From Lewinella sp. IMCC34183 (lineage in GTDB: Bacteria; Bacteroidota; Bacteroidia; Chitinophagales; Saprospiraceae), in the NCBI RefSeq assembly GCF_003390915.1, contig NZ_QMEM01000002.1, positions 186,001 to 250,000 on the forward strand: DNA of 64,000 nucleotides. Direction: 5' to 3'. The notes under the pieces are model-generated. The model was given only the letters and a program-made list of their open reading frames with translations. It did no database searches and had not been told where the DNA came from. The position numbers and the translations under genes are program-made. Numbering within the stretch: the first letter of the stretch is position 1; each line of letters starts with the position of its first letter. Of the stretch, positions 16,310 to 25,762 are shown piece by piece.

Positions 16310-17362
16310 ATGCCACACCCCTCCCTTTACCTGCTCACCCTGTTCTTGCTGCTCTGCGCCGCACCCGCGTCCGCGCAGGTAGAGATCGAGCAGGGTAACC
16401 TCGAAGTGCTCACCGACGACTATCCGGTATACTCCCGCCCCGGCGTGCGCTACCGCAGCCAGAGCCGGGGCGTATCGATCCGCTACGAAACGCAGCCCCA
16501 GTTCACCTGGGACGCGGACGGGGCCATCGACGGCGGCGCCCAGACGGTCACCCACCTCGAGCAGTTCACCTTCAAGTTCAAGGTGCCGCTGATGAACAAG
16601 CCACAGACCAAGCTGCTGCTCGGCTACGAGTGGGACACCGAGAAGTACTGGTTCCGCAACCCCTACGAAGGGCACGAGCAGGAACAGACCCTCTTCCAAC
16701 TACTCGACGAGCGCCGCCTCAAGGCGAACAAACTGTCGGCCTACTTCACCCACAGCTGGGACGAGCGCTTCTATTCCTCCGGCCGGGTGCGCATGTCGCT
16801 CAACGGCGACTACCAGGGGCTTATCGACTTCGGCAGCATCTACCGTACCTACAGCGCCGCCTTCGTGTACGGCAAGAAGGTGGGCCCCGACGAAGAGTGG
16901 GCCATCGGCATCACCTACAGCCACAACGCCGCCCGACAGATCGCGCTGCCCTTCTTCGTGTACAACCGTACCTTCAACGCGCACTGGGGCATCCAGACGG
17001 CGCTCCCCGGACAGGCCTACCTGCGCCGCAACGTAGGGCCCCGCCTCGTGAATACCTTCCTGCTCGGGGCCACCTTCGACAGCAAGTATTATGCCCTCAA
17101 TACCGAGCCGCAGGAGGGCCGCGACTTTTCCTCCCTGGGGCAGTTCTTCCTGCGCAACAACGGGATCCGGGCGATGCTTCAGTACGAGCACAACTTCTTT
17201 CCCTGGGTGTGGGCCTTCGCGCAGGGGGGCTATTTCATCCCCTGGCAGACGCGTTTCAACCCGGCCGACGACGTGGACCTGGACCTGAACACCAAGGTGG
17301 ACGCGCGGCCCTTCTTCCGCGTCGGCATCTTCCTGGCCCCACCGAAGGAACTGATCAAATAA
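16310..17362 (+). CDS. Predicted outer-membrane beta-barrel protein
   Basis: The 350-residue product has a clear signal peptide (LTLFLLLCAAPASAQ) followed by many short amphipathic strands with alternating aromatic residues, such as QTKLLLGYEWDTEKYWF and YSAAFVYGKKV. It ends in a hydrophobic strand (FRVGIFLAPPKELIK). This suggests a DUF6268-like outer-membrane barrel, but I am not sure of the exact family and no function can be given. It is divergent from the SAM hydrolase gene and monocistronic: a strong terminator follows within a few bases. Confidence 0.7.
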   Translation: MPHPSLYLLTLFLLLCAAPASAQVEIEQGNLEVLTDDYPVYSRPGVRYRSQSRGVSIRYETQPQFTWDADGAIDGGAQTVTHLEQFTFKFKVPLMNKPQTKLLLGYEWDTEKYWFRNPYEGHEQEQTLFQLLDERRLKANKLSAYFTHSWDERFYSSGRVRMSLNGDYQGLIDFGSIYRTYSAAFVYGKKVGPDEEWAIGITYSHNAARQIALPFFVYNRTFNAHWGIQTALPGQAYLRRNVGPRLVNTFLLGATFDSKYYALNTEPQEGRDFSSLGQFFLRNNGIRAMLQYEHNFFPWVWAFAQGGYFIPWQTRFNPADDVDLDLNTKVDARPFFRVGIFLAPPKELIK

Positions 17363-17397
17363 AAAGAACCCCGTCGGCGGTGCCGACGGGGTTCTTT
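17363..17397. terminator. Bidirectional intrinsic terminator
   Basis: AAAGAACCCCGTCGGC (363-378 of the 17 kb block), loop GGT, then GCCGACGGGGTTCTTT: a 16-bp perfect stem with A and T flanks. It lies between convergent genes and can serve both strands. Confidence 0.9.
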
Positions 17398-17421
17398 CCT
17401 TTGGCGGGATCGCAGGTGCAA

Positions 17422-19101
17422 TTACCGCAGGTAGACTACGTGTGCCGTGGTTCCGGCATCGAGGCGCAGCTGGACGATGTACTCGCCCCGCGGCAGGTTA
17501 CCCCGGTTCACCCGGTAGGTAGACTGGTCAATGTCGGTGTACTGGGCCACGCGGCGGCCGTGAAGGTCGAACAGGTCGATCTGCCGGATCAGCTGGGTTT
17601 CGGCGACGCGTACCGTGAAGCCTTCCGCGCTGGGGTTGGGGAAGACGTCGAGGCCGACGGCCGCATTGGTGATCACGTCCTCCGTACCGGTGCTGAGGTT
17701 ACCCAGGTCGAGGCCCACGTAAGCGCGGGGGATGAAGACGGCCATCATGGTATCGATGACGCGACGGGCAGCGGCGGGGTCTACGGCATTGGGGTTGACC
17801 TGCTTCTCTCCACCAATCGCTACGTCGGCGTTCAGGTCACCGCCGGCGGCGTTGAACTGGGCGATCTCGGCCCGCGCGGCTTCTTCGTTCACCCAGTTGT
17901 AGGGGGCACCGAAGCCCTGCGACAGGAAGGGGTACATATTGTCGTGCGACAGTTCGTAGGTCGGCTCGAAGGCCGTCTGCTCGGGACAGGCGGGTGCGGG
18001 ATCGAGGGTGCGGGTCTGGGATTTGTACGCCTCGTTCCGCACGTTGACGGCCTGGGCCAGCGGACCGTACATCGCGTCCAGCGAGGTACCGTTGACGGCC
18101 GCGAGCGCGTCGTTGAGTCCCAGTGTATTGGCCTTTTCGATGATCTGCTCGGTACCGGCCACGCAGCCTACGACCAGGTCGCGGGTAGTGGGGACGATCA
18201 CGTCGCCGTAGGAGAAGGGTGCGAAAATATCGGCGGGACTGTGGAAGCCGAGTACCATCGGTTCATCGTCCTTGCCCTCCATCCAGTCGATGTCGCCCAG
18301 GGCTCCGTTGCTGTTGATGGACATGGCCACGGTACTGTTGTAGCCTACGTGGTTGGGGATGTTGGAGGGGGTATCGGCATCGAACTGGGCGGGCATCAGT
18401 CCCTGTGGGTCAGAGTTAACGCCGAGGCTTACGTAAGGCACGTCATTTTCGTCGTAGAAGCGGCCGTCGGCCTCCACCTCCTCGATCCGGTCGAGGAAGG
18501 CGTGGGTCATGGAAACGTAGCCGCCGGTACCGAGACCCCAGAACACGATGCGGCTGGTGTCGATCCGGTAGGGGTTGCCTTCCTCGGCTACGGTCTTGCG
18601 GAGGTAGCGGGCCAACGCGTGCGCGTCCTGGCCACCGCGGTAGGCGGCCTGTAGCAGGCTACCGGTACGGACGTCCTGGACGGGACTGGCCGGGTTCCAG
18701 CCCACGCGGTAGTCGGCGGCGATACCTACGTAGCCGCGTTCGGCTACGCGGTTAACGATCTCCACGACGGCCGAATCCTTACGGGTACCGTAGAGTCCGC
18801 GGTTTACGTAGCGGGGAAGAAAGTTGCCGGTAGGGAAGACCACCACCACGGGACGGAGGATGGATTCGTCATCATCCATGGGCTGGTAGACGTCCATTTG
18901 CAGGCTGCGGTTGGGCGTGGCATTGGGGTCGCTCGCCCCGGCGCGGAGAAGTTCGAAAACGTCGATATTCTGGCTGTAGGTGTCCATGGTCGGATCTCCT
19001 ACTGAATAGATCGCATCGATGAACGGCATGTCCTGGGCCCGGAGGCCGGCGGTAGCGGCGATCAGCAGAGCCGCGGTAAACAGGGTAATTGTCTTGTGCA
19101 T
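17422..19101 (-). CDS. Type IX-secreted hydrolase-fold protein with sorting domain
   Basis: This 559-residue protein has a signal peptide (ALLIAATAGLRAQ), an alpha/beta-hydrolase-like region (about 60-330: VVVFPTGNFLPRYV, RVAERGYVGIAADYR) and a C-terminal type IX sorting domain (LDVFPNPSAEGFTV ... LPRGEYIVQL). Where hydrolases have GxSxG it reads WGLGTGG, placing Gly191 at the nucleophile position with Thr192 next, so catalysis by the usual serine is doubtful. It starts 31 bases after the TonB-dependent receptor stop, so the two form an operon: probably a surface protein working with that transporter. The substrate is unknown. Confidence 0.82.
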   Translation of the reverse strand: MHKTITLFTAALLIAATAGLRAQDMPFIDAIYSVGDPTMDTYSQNIDVFELLRAGASDPNATPNRSLQMDVYQPMDDDESILRPVVVVFPTGNFLPRYVNRGLYGTRKDSAVVEIVNRVAERGYVGIAADYRVGWNPASPVQDVRTGSLLQAAYRGGQDAHALARYLRKTVAEEGNPYRIDTSRIVFWGLGTGGYVSMTHAFLDRIEEVEADGRFYDENDVPYVSLGVNSDPQGLMPAQFDADTPSNIPNHVGYNSTVAMSINSNGALGDIDWMEGKDDEPMVLGFHSPADIFAPFSYGDVIVPTTRDLVVGCVAGTEQIIEKANTLGLNDALAAVNGTSLDAMYGPLAQAVNVRNEAYKSQTRTLDPAPACPEQTAFEPTYELSHDNMYPFLSQGFGAPYNWVNEEAARAEIAQFNAAGGDLNADVAIGGEKQVNPNAVDPAAARRVIDTMMAVFIPRAYVGLDLGNLSTGTEDVITNAAVGLDVFPNPSAEGFTVRVAETQLIRQIDLFDLHGRRVAQYTDIDQSTYRVNRGNLPRGEYIVQLRLDAGTTAHVVYLR

Positions 19102-19132
19102 ATGAATCGGGTTGAAACAGAGTTTACGTTAG

Positions 19133-21922
19133 TTAGGGGTTGACCAGGTTGTAGGTCGCGGAGATATAGGCGAGTCGGCCGATGCGCGGACCACCGTAGA
19201 CCTGGAAAACCTGGTTGTCGAGCAGGTTGCTCGCTCCCACCTTGATGGTGGTTTTGATCTTAGGGAGGGTGAAGTTCACCTGTGCGTCGAGCATGCCGTA
19301 GCTCTGGATCGGGCCGGTGAACTGGGGGCTACCCTCGAATAGATAGCTGTCCACCCACTTGTAGTTGACGTTAGCTCCCAGGTCCTGCAGCGCGTAGCCG
19401 AAGACGGTGAGGGGGATGTTGCGCCCCGATATTCCAATATTGTACTTGTGCTCGGGGGTATTAAAGGCCGGAATGATGGGGTCGTCGGTTTCCGTATTCA
19501 GTACGTTCCAGCTGTAGTTGCCGTTCAGGGAGAAGTAGTCGGCGAAGTAGAAGTTGGAGCCGATACTGAAGCCCTGGGTAGTCACGATGTCCCGCGCGTT
19601 GGCCGATACGCGATACGCCTGGGCGTTGGAGATGGCGCCCTGGAAGGTCGCTACGTCAAGGCCGAGATTGTAGCCGATGAAGTCGGTATAGCGGCTGTAG
19701 TAGTAGGTCGCGTCCACGTAGAGGTGGTCGCCGATCGTCGAACGCGCGCCCACTTCGAAGGTCCGCACCTTTTCGGGCCGGATCGGGTCGATATCAAAGA
19801 AGTCAAACTGGGATACGTCCGGTCGCTGCTGGTTGATCACGTCCACGAAGCTCTCGACGGTCACCAGGTCCTGTACCCCGTTGAGATTGCCCAGGAGGAT
19901 AGCCCGGCCCACGTTGTAGAACAGGTACTGGTCGTTCAGGGTCGGGTTGCGGATGGCGGAGCTGAAGGAGGCCCGCAGGGTGGTACTCTCCCGTGGCGTA
20001 TAAACGATGGAGGCCGCCGGGCTGAAGAGCAGATCGAAGTTCTGGTTCTTATCCGCCCGGAGGCTGGCGCTTAGCTTGAAGCGGTTATTCAGGTTCATGG
20101 TTCCGCCTCCGTAGAGGCCGAATTCGCTGGTGTTGATGTCACGGCCCATGGTGTCCAGCAGGATCGTCCCGCGGCTGTTGGGCGTGTATTGCCGGAAATT
20201 GCCGCCGACCGTGAGGTCGAGGTAGCTCTGCTCGGCGGGTTGCCATACCTGCCGGAACTGCTTTTCCCCGTGCAGGTGGTACAGCGCACTCTTGTCGAAG
20301 AACCGCGTCCCCCCCTGCCCGAGGTAGTTGGAGGTGATGCTGTCGAACGCCTGCTGGAAGCGGGGCGTACCCGGCTCGTAGTAGTCCTCGGTACCAAAAC
20401 CGGAGGCCTGCGCAACGATGTCGCGGGTCTGGTCGTGGAGTTCGGGCAGCAGGGCCTGTACCTCGGGGGTCTGGTAGAAATCCCGCTCCGCCTGCCGCCG
20501 CTCGGGTACCGAGCAGCCCGTGCAATCCGGAAAACCCTCCAGGGCCGCGACCTGGGGCTGGGCGAAGCGGATCCACGCGTTACGGTAGTCCGACTGCCAC
20601 TGCCCGTCGGTCTTGTGCAGATCCTGCAGGCGCAGGGCGGTGAAGTAGGGATCGTAGGTCTGACCGGCGTCCTCGTGGGTCATGTAAGCCCGCAGGAAGA
20701 AATTATCGCGGTTGCGCAGCTCTAATTTATGCTGAAAGAACTGGATGCCCTTCAGGCTGTAGCGGTTGTCGCCCTGGTAGACGGTGGTACCGGTGCTGTA
20801 GTTGGAGCCGATCAGCAATTCGGTACTCTCCAGGCTGCGCTCCGGGTTGAGCCGGAAGTGAAAGGCTACGCCGGCCTTCAGGTTTTCCGAATCGTAGTCG
20901 ACCAGGTCCAGTTCCCGGTACCCCGGACGACGGATGGTGCCGAGTCCATTGACGGTCGGGAAGCTGAAGGAGCGGTTGGCCTCGTCGCCGTAGCGGTTAA
21001 CCGCGTCGTAGCCGCCGGGATTGTCGCGGGTCAGCTCCGTGCCGAATACCGGGTCGTAATTGTCGGCCACCCAGTCGTCGGCGCGAAAGCCGAAGAGGTT
21101 GAGTTTGTAGGCCATCCATTCTCGGCCGTCCTTATTGACCAGCGCATCGGCCCAGCGGATGCCGCCTTCCAGCAGGTTTCGCTCGGCGGCCTTTACCTGT
21201 ACGGAGAGGCCCTGCTGCAGGAAGGGGTCCTTGGTTTCGATGGCGATCACCCCATTGAAGGCATTGGGGCCGTAGAAGGCGGAGGAGGCTCCGACGACGA
21301 GATTGACCCGGTTGACGTCGAGTTCCGAGGCCCCGAGGAAGTTGCCCAGGGAGAAGTTGAGCCCGGGGCTCTGGTTGTCCACGCCGTCGATGATCTGGAG
21401 GGAGCGGACGGGGTTGGTGCTGTTGAACCCGCGGGTGTTGACGATCTTGAATCCTAGGCTGGCGGCGGTGAGGTCCACGTCCTTGAGGCTGCCGAGGCCG
21501 TCGTAGAAGTTGGCCGCGGCCGTCTCCTTGATGGCGATGGCGTCGAGGGTTTCCACCGTGAGGGCGGCCTGTTGCTGTTTTTCACTGATCCTGCGTCCGC
21601 GCACCTCTACCACGTCGGTGGTGACGGCGTTGTCGCCGAGGCGCACCACGAGGTCCTGCTCGGGGGTGGTGACTTCGAGTTCGGTGGGGGCAAAACCGAT
21701 GTAGGAGAATTGAAGAATGACCGGCAGTCCGGTGACGGTGAGTTTCCAGGTACCGTCGAGGTCGGTGACGGTACCCGTGGTGGTGCCCTTGACGAGCACG
21801 CTGGCACCGATCAGGGGATCACCGTCGGCGGCACCGATGATGCTGCCGCGCAGTGTGGTTTGTGCGGACAGTGTTCCGCAAAGCGCCACCCAGGCGGCGA
21901 CGCAGAGATAGCATACCCTCAT
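19133..21922 (-). CDS. TonB-dependent receptor with carboxypeptidase-regulatory-like domain
   Basis: An outer-membrane active transporter of 929 residues. After the signal peptide (ALCGTLSAQ) comes a carboxypeptidase-regulatory-like domain (about 22-100: LRGSIIGAADGDPLIGASVLV), then a plug with VNTRGFNSTNPVRSLQIIDG and NRVNLVVGASSAFYGPNAFN, then a beta-barrel ending in a terminal strand with YISATYNLVNP. It lacks the SusC-type signature and no SusD partner is present. It is the first gene of a two-gene unit with the type IX-secreted protein at 17422-19101. A loop near residues 460-480 holds two paired cysteines. The substrate cannot be inferred. Confidence 0.93.
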   Translation of the reverse strand: MRVCYLCVAAWVALCGTLSAQTTLRGSIIGAADGDPLIGASVLVKGTTTGTVTDLDGTWKLTVTGLPVILQFSYIGFAPTELEVTTPEQDLVVRLGDNAVTTDVVEVRGRRISEKQQQAALTVETLDAIAIKETAAANFYDGLGSLKDVDLTAASLGFKIVNTRGFNSTNPVRSLQIIDGVDNQSPGLNFSLGNFLGASELDVNRVNLVVGASSAFYGPNAFNGVIAIETKDPFLQQGLSVQVKAAERNLLEGGIRWADALVNKDGREWMAYKLNLFGFRADDWVADNYDPVFGTELTRDNPGGYDAVNRYGDEANRSFSFPTVNGLGTIRRPGYRELDLVDYDSENLKAGVAFHFRLNPERSLESTELLIGSNYSTGTTVYQGDNRYSLKGIQFFQHKLELRNRDNFFLRAYMTHEDAGQTYDPYFTALRLQDLHKTDGQWQSDYRNAWIRFAQPQVAALEGFPDCTGCSVPERRQAERDFYQTPEVQALLPELHDQTRDIVAQASGFGTEDYYEPGTPRFQQAFDSITSNYLGQGGTRFFDKSALYHLHGEKQFRQVWQPAEQSYLDLTVGGNFRQYTPNSRGTILLDTMGRDINTSEFGLYGGGTMNLNNRFKLSASLRADKNQNFDLLFSPAASIVYTPRESTTLRASFSSAIRNPTLNDQYLFYNVGRAILLGNLNGVQDLVTVESFVDVINQQRPDVSQFDFFDIDPIRPEKVRTFEVGARSTIGDHLYVDATYYYSRYTDFIGYNLGLDVATFQGAISNAQAYRVSANARDIVTTQGFSIGSNFYFADYFSLNGNYSWNVLNTETDDPIIPAFNTPEHKYNIGISGRNIPLTVFGYALQDLGANVNYKWVDSYLFEGSPQFTGPIQSYGMLDAQVNFTLPKIKTTIKVGASNLLDNQVFQVYGGPRIGRLAYISATYNLVNP

Positions 21923-22127
21923 TGTTGATTGGTCAAGACGAAACTAAAGCAAAAGGGCTGATATCCCGGGGGACACAGCATGATCGAAGATTTCGGGCCG
22001 GCCATAGCCAACCCGGACGCTAATTTAGTGAAAATTCGCTAGCCCGGGTCGATTTAACAAGATCGGCACGTCTGCCGACCAACCAATCCGGTGGGGCGGG
22101 TAATCGTGGATACCTAACTAAAAACCT

Positions 22128-22135
22128 TACCTTTG
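22128..22135 (+). promoter_or_regulatory. TAnnTTTG promoter box of uppS
   Basis: TACCTTTG, 13 bases before the uppS ATG at 22149. The implied transcript start leaves a leader of only a few bases. Confidence 0.6.
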
Positions 22136-22148
22136 CGCGTCTTTGACT

Positions 22149-22907
22149 ATGCAGGAGCTCAAGCAACAGATCGATAAGGACCGTCTCCCCCACCACGTGG
22201 GCGTGATTATGGATGGCAACGGCCGCTGGGCGCAGGGGCAGGGTAAGCCCCGTGTCTTTGGTCACCACAGCGCCGTGGAGGCCGTCCGCGCCACCGTCGA
22301 AGCCTGCGCCGAACTGGGCGTGGGCTACCTGACGCTGTATGCCTTCAGTACGGAAAACTGGGACCGGCCGGAGATGGAAGTAGGTGCGCTCATGAAGTTG
22401 CTGGTGGACACCATCGGCAGCGAGATGCACATGATGCTCGACAACGGCATTCGCCTGGCGACCATCGGCGATACCGAGGGGCTGCCCGAAGCCACGCGGG
22501 ACGCCCTCGCCTTCGGAATCGAGCAAACGGCCACCGGCGAAGGAATGACCCTCATCCTCGCCCTGAACTACAGCGGCAAGTGGGACATCGCCCGGGCGGC
22601 GCGTCAGCTGGCCCTGGAGGCCGCCAGTGGGCGCATGCGTGCCGACGAGGTGGACGAGGGCGTCCTGGGTGCCCGACTCAGCACCCATGCGTACCCCGAT
22701 CCCGAGCTCATCATCCGCACCAGTGGCGAGCACCGGCTGAGCAACTTCTTCCTGTGGCAGGCGGCCTACGCGGAATTCTACTTCAGCCCCGTATTTTGGC
22801 CGGAGTTCCGCAAACCGGACCTCTACGCCGCCATTGTCGACTTCCAGCAGCGCGAAAGACGATTCGGCAAAACGAGCGAACAATTGAAGCGGGCAACCAA
22901 CCCCTGA
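22149..22907 (+). CDS. uppS: Isoprenyl transferase / undecaprenyl diphosphate synthase UppS
   Basis: UppS condenses isopentenyl diphosphate units into the C55 carrier lipid used for peptidoglycan and LPS sugars. The 252-residue product shows the catalytic GVIMDGNGRWA (D22), the nearby FGHHSAVE, TLYAFSTENW, and the C-terminal signature LIIRTSGEHRLSNFFLWQ. The ATG at 22149 is chosen over a TTG six bases upstream because it begins the conserved region at normal length. It is followed after 58 bases by bamA on the same strand, forming an envelope-biogenesis pair that is common in Bacteroidota. Confidence 0.97.
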   Translation: MQELKQQIDKDRLPHHVGVIMDGNGRWAQGQGKPRVFGHHSAVEAVRATVEACAELGVGYLTLYAFSTENWDRPEMEVGALMKLLVDTIGSEMHMMLDNGIRLATIGDTEGLPEATRDALAFGIEQTATGEGMTLILALNYSGKWDIARAARQLALEAASGRMRADEVDEGVLGARLSTHAYPDPELIIRTSGEHRLSNFFLWQAAYAEFYFSPVFWPEFRKPDLYAAIVDFQQRERRFGKTSEQLKRATNP

Positions 22908-22965
22908 GCGTCAGTATCTATCCTTACCCCCGACGGCCGGCCTTCCGCCGGCAAACTTTTACAGC

Positions 22966-25518
22966 ATGAGATTAAGCTTTATCCTCCTTTGCCTGGCCTG
23001 TTTCGGTGGTTGGTCTGCGGCAGTCGCCCAGACCACGACGGACTCGCTGGGCGTGCCGGTCTACGATTACTCCAACCCCCAGGAATACGAAATCGGGGGC
23101 ATCAAGGTCGAAGGAGCCTACTACGCCGAGGAAAATGCCATCATCGGGGTGACCGGCCTGAGCGTGGGCCAGGAGGTCCGCATTCCCGGCCCCGATATTC
23201 CCCGCGCGATCAAAAACCTGTGGCGGCTGCGGCTTTTCACCAACGTATCCATCGAGGAGGAGAAAACCATCGGCGACGTCATCTTCCTGACGGTACGGGT
23301 CGAGGAACGGCCCCGTTTTCTGCGCCACAGCTTCACCGGCGCGAAGCAGAGCCGGCACGACGACCTCAATGAGGAGGTCAACAAATTTATCGTCCGCGGC
23401 GGCATAGTCACCGAGGACGCCAAGGTCAACGCCGCCGAAGCCATTCGCAATTACTACGTCGAGAAAGGCTACCTAGACGCCACCGTTTCGGTGGAGGAGA
23501 TTGCCGACACGAGCCGCGCCAACTCCGTCCGCCTGCTCTTCGACGTTAACCGCAACGACCGCGTCAAGATCGCCGAGATCAACTTCGCCGGCAACGAGGA
23601 AGTGAAGGACAAGAAGCTGCGCAAGCAGATGAAGGAGACCAACCAGAAAAGCAAGCTTTTCAAAAGCTCCAAGTTTCAGCCTACCGAGTACGAGAACGAC
23701 AAGGACGCCGTCGTGGCGTACTACAATACCCTCGGCTACCGCGACGCCCGCGTTATCGGCGACAGCATCTACCGCAACGACAAGGGCGACTTGGTCATCG
23801 ACATCGACATCAACGAGGGCAATCAGTACTACTTCCGCAACATCACCTGGAAGGGCAACTCCATCTACGACGACGAAACCCTCTCCCGCGTGCTGGCCCT
23901 CGGCAAGGGCGATATCTACAACGAGGAGGAGCTGCAGACGCGCCTGAGCTTCAGTCAGGACAACGCCGACGTATCGTCCCTCTACATGGACAACGGCTAC
24001 CTCTTCTTCAACGTCGACCCCATCGAGGTAGCCATCGAGGGCGACTCCATCGACCTGGAGATGCGCATCTTCGAGGGCCCCCAGGCGACCATCGACAAGG
24101 TGGTCATCAACGGCAACGACCGGACCCACGAGCACGTCATCCGGCGGGAAGTATTCACCCGGCCCGGACAGAAATTCAGCCGCTCCGACATCATCCGTTC
24201 CCAGCGGCAGATCATCGGCCTGGGCTACTTCAACCAGGAGACGCTCGGCATCGAAACCCCCGTTAATCCTGACCGCGGCACGGTAGACATCATCTACACC
24301 GTCGAGGAGAAGCCCAGCGACCAGCTCGAGCTCAGCGCGGGCTGGGGGGGCCGGCGGGGCGTCATTGGTACCCTCGGGGTAACCTTCAATAACTTCAGCC
24401 TCCGCAACGTCTTCAACCGCGAAGCCTGGCACCCGCTGCCCCAGGGCGACGGCCAACGCCTGAGCCTGCGGGCCCAGACCAACGGCAAGTTCTACCAGAG
24501 CTACAACGCCAGCCTCACCGAGCCCTGGCTGGGCGGCAAGCGGCCCACCTCGCTGTCGGTCTCGGCCTTCTACAACAAGTACGATTTCGGCAGCAGCACC
24601 CTGCCCAAGAAGCTGATCATCCAGCAGGCCGCCGTGAGCCTCGGCACGCGCCTGCGCTGGCCCGACGATAACTTCGTCTTCCGCACCGGCCTCAACCTGC
24701 AAACCCTGAGCCTCGACAACTGGACGGAACTTTTCGTTACCGACAACAACGAGGCCGTCACCACCGGCAACTACAACAACTTCAGCCTCCAATTCTCGCT
24801 GTCGCGCAACACCGCCACCGACCCGATCTACCCCAAGCAGGGCTCCAACATCGAGCTGTCGCTACAGGCCACCCCGCCCTACCGCAGCCTGGGCTTCCGC
24901 GACGACGCCTCCGACCTGGAGACCGTAGAGGAGCGCTTCCGCTACGTCGAATACCACAAGTGGCGCCTCAACGCCGAGTGGTACACTCCGCTGACCTCCA
25001 ACAGCAAGCTGGTGCTCAAGACCCAGGCTAAGATCGGCTTCCTCGGTAGCTACGACGACGTGGTGGGCGTGAGCCCCTTCGAGCGCTTCCAGTTGGGGGG
25101 CGACGGCGTCAACAACCAGCAGTTCGCCTTCGCCGGCGTCGACATCGTCAGCCTCCGCGGCTACGAGATCGAAGACCTGCCCAATAACTTCGTCACCACC
25201 CCCATCGGTGACGACCGAAAGATCGCTACGCCCATCTTCAGCAAGTACACGGTGGAACTGCGGTACCCGCTGTCGCTCAACCCCTCGAGCACGATCTTCG
25301 TGCTGGCCTTCGCCCAGGGCGGTAACGCCTGGCGGTCGTCCCGCGACTTCAACCCCTTCGACCTCAAGCGTAGCGTCGGCCTGGGTGCCCGGGTCTTCCT
25401 GCCCATGTTCGGCACCCTCGGCTTTGACTGGGGCTACGGCTTCGATAAGGATAAGGCCCGCGCTGAAAACGGCAACCTGAGCACCTTTAATATCGTGCTT
25501 GGCTTTGAACCGGAGTAA
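22966..25518 (+). CDS. bamA: Outer-membrane protein assembly factor BamA
   Basis: BamA inserts beta-barrel proteins into the outer membrane. The 850-residue product has a signal peptide (LACFGGWSAAVAQ), then a string of POTRA domains (about 40-430; IKVEGAYYAEENAIIGVTGL is the first), then a 16-strand barrel. The conserved loop-6 RGY/RGF motif is present as SLRGYEIEDL, and the protein ends in a barrel strand (FNIVLGFEPE). POTRA sequences contain many charged lysine-rich stretches (KDKKLRKQMKETNQKSK), as in other Bacteroidota BamA. A second, shorter Omp85 protein is encoded at 29615-31366. Confidence 0.96.
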   Translation: MRLSFILLCLACFGGWSAAVAQTTTDSLGVPVYDYSNPQEYEIGGIKVEGAYYAEENAIIGVTGLSVGQEVRIPGPDIPRAIKNLWRLRLFTNVSIEEEKTIGDVIFLTVRVEERPRFLRHSFTGAKQSRHDDLNEEVNKFIVRGGIVTEDAKVNAAEAIRNYYVEKGYLDATVSVEEIADTSRANSVRLLFDVNRNDRVKIAEINFAGNEEVKDKKLRKQMKETNQKSKLFKSSKFQPTEYENDKDAVVAYYNTLGYRDARVIGDSIYRNDKGDLVIDIDINEGNQYYFRNITWKGNSIYDDETLSRVLALGKGDIYNEEELQTRLSFSQDNADVSSLYMDNGYLFFNVDPIEVAIEGDSIDLEMRIFEGPQATIDKVVINGNDRTHEHVIRREVFTRPGQKFSRSDIIRSQRQIIGLGYFNQETLGIETPVNPDRGTVDIIYTVEEKPSDQLELSAGWGGRRGVIGTLGVTFNNFSLRNVFNREAWHPLPQGDGQRLSLRAQTNGKFYQSYNASLTEPWLGGKRPTSLSVSAFYNKYDFGSSTLPKKLIIQQAAVSLGTRLRWPDDNFVFRTGLNLQTLSLDNWTELFVTDNNEAVTTGNYNNFSLQFSLSRNTATDPIYPKQGSNIELSLQATPPYRSLGFRDDASDLETVEERFRYVEYHKWRLNAEWYTPLTSNSKLVLKTQAKIGFLGSYDDVVGVSPFERFQLGGDGVNNQQFAFAGVDIVSLRGYEIEDLPNNFVTTPIGDDRKIATPIFSKYTVELRYPLSLNPSSTIFVLAFAQGGNAWRSSRDFNPFDLKRSVGLGARVFLPMFGTLGFDWGYGFDKDKARAENGNLSTFNIVLGFEPE

Positions 25519-25762
25519 GGTAGAGGGCTTCGGGCGGTAGAGGACTGTGTCAGTAGAGCTCGCTGCGCTCGCGGTAAAGGACTGCGTCGGTAGAGCGCTT
25601 CGCGCAGTAGATTCTTGCTGATTAGGAAACCGATACCCCTTCTACCAACGACCGCAGGGAGTGTCTACCGCGAGCCATAGGCGAGCCTCTACCGCGAGGC
25701 AAAGCCGAGCTCTACCAACGACCGCAGGGAGTGTCTACCGCAAGCCAAAGGCCAGCCTCTAC
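25519..25762. repeat. Inverted cluster of ~20-23-bp GGTAGAG/CTCTACC units
   Basis: The whole gap between convergent bamA and hppD is made of short units. The left half (25519-25612) holds units beginning GGTAGAG or GTAGAG; the right half (25641-25762) holds the mirror form TCTACC. A 30-base segment starting TCTACCAACGACCGCAGGGA occurs exactly at 25641-25670 and 25711-25740. Several units are themselves hairpins (GAGCTCGCTGCGCTCGC, GAGCGCTTCGCGC). The last CTAC contains the hppD stop codon. An unrelated 28-base centre separates the halves. Confidence 0.85.

Noticed and set aside
25519..25762. CRISPR array
   Set aside because: Units are palindromic and contiguous with no unique spacers of constant length, and no cas genes are near.
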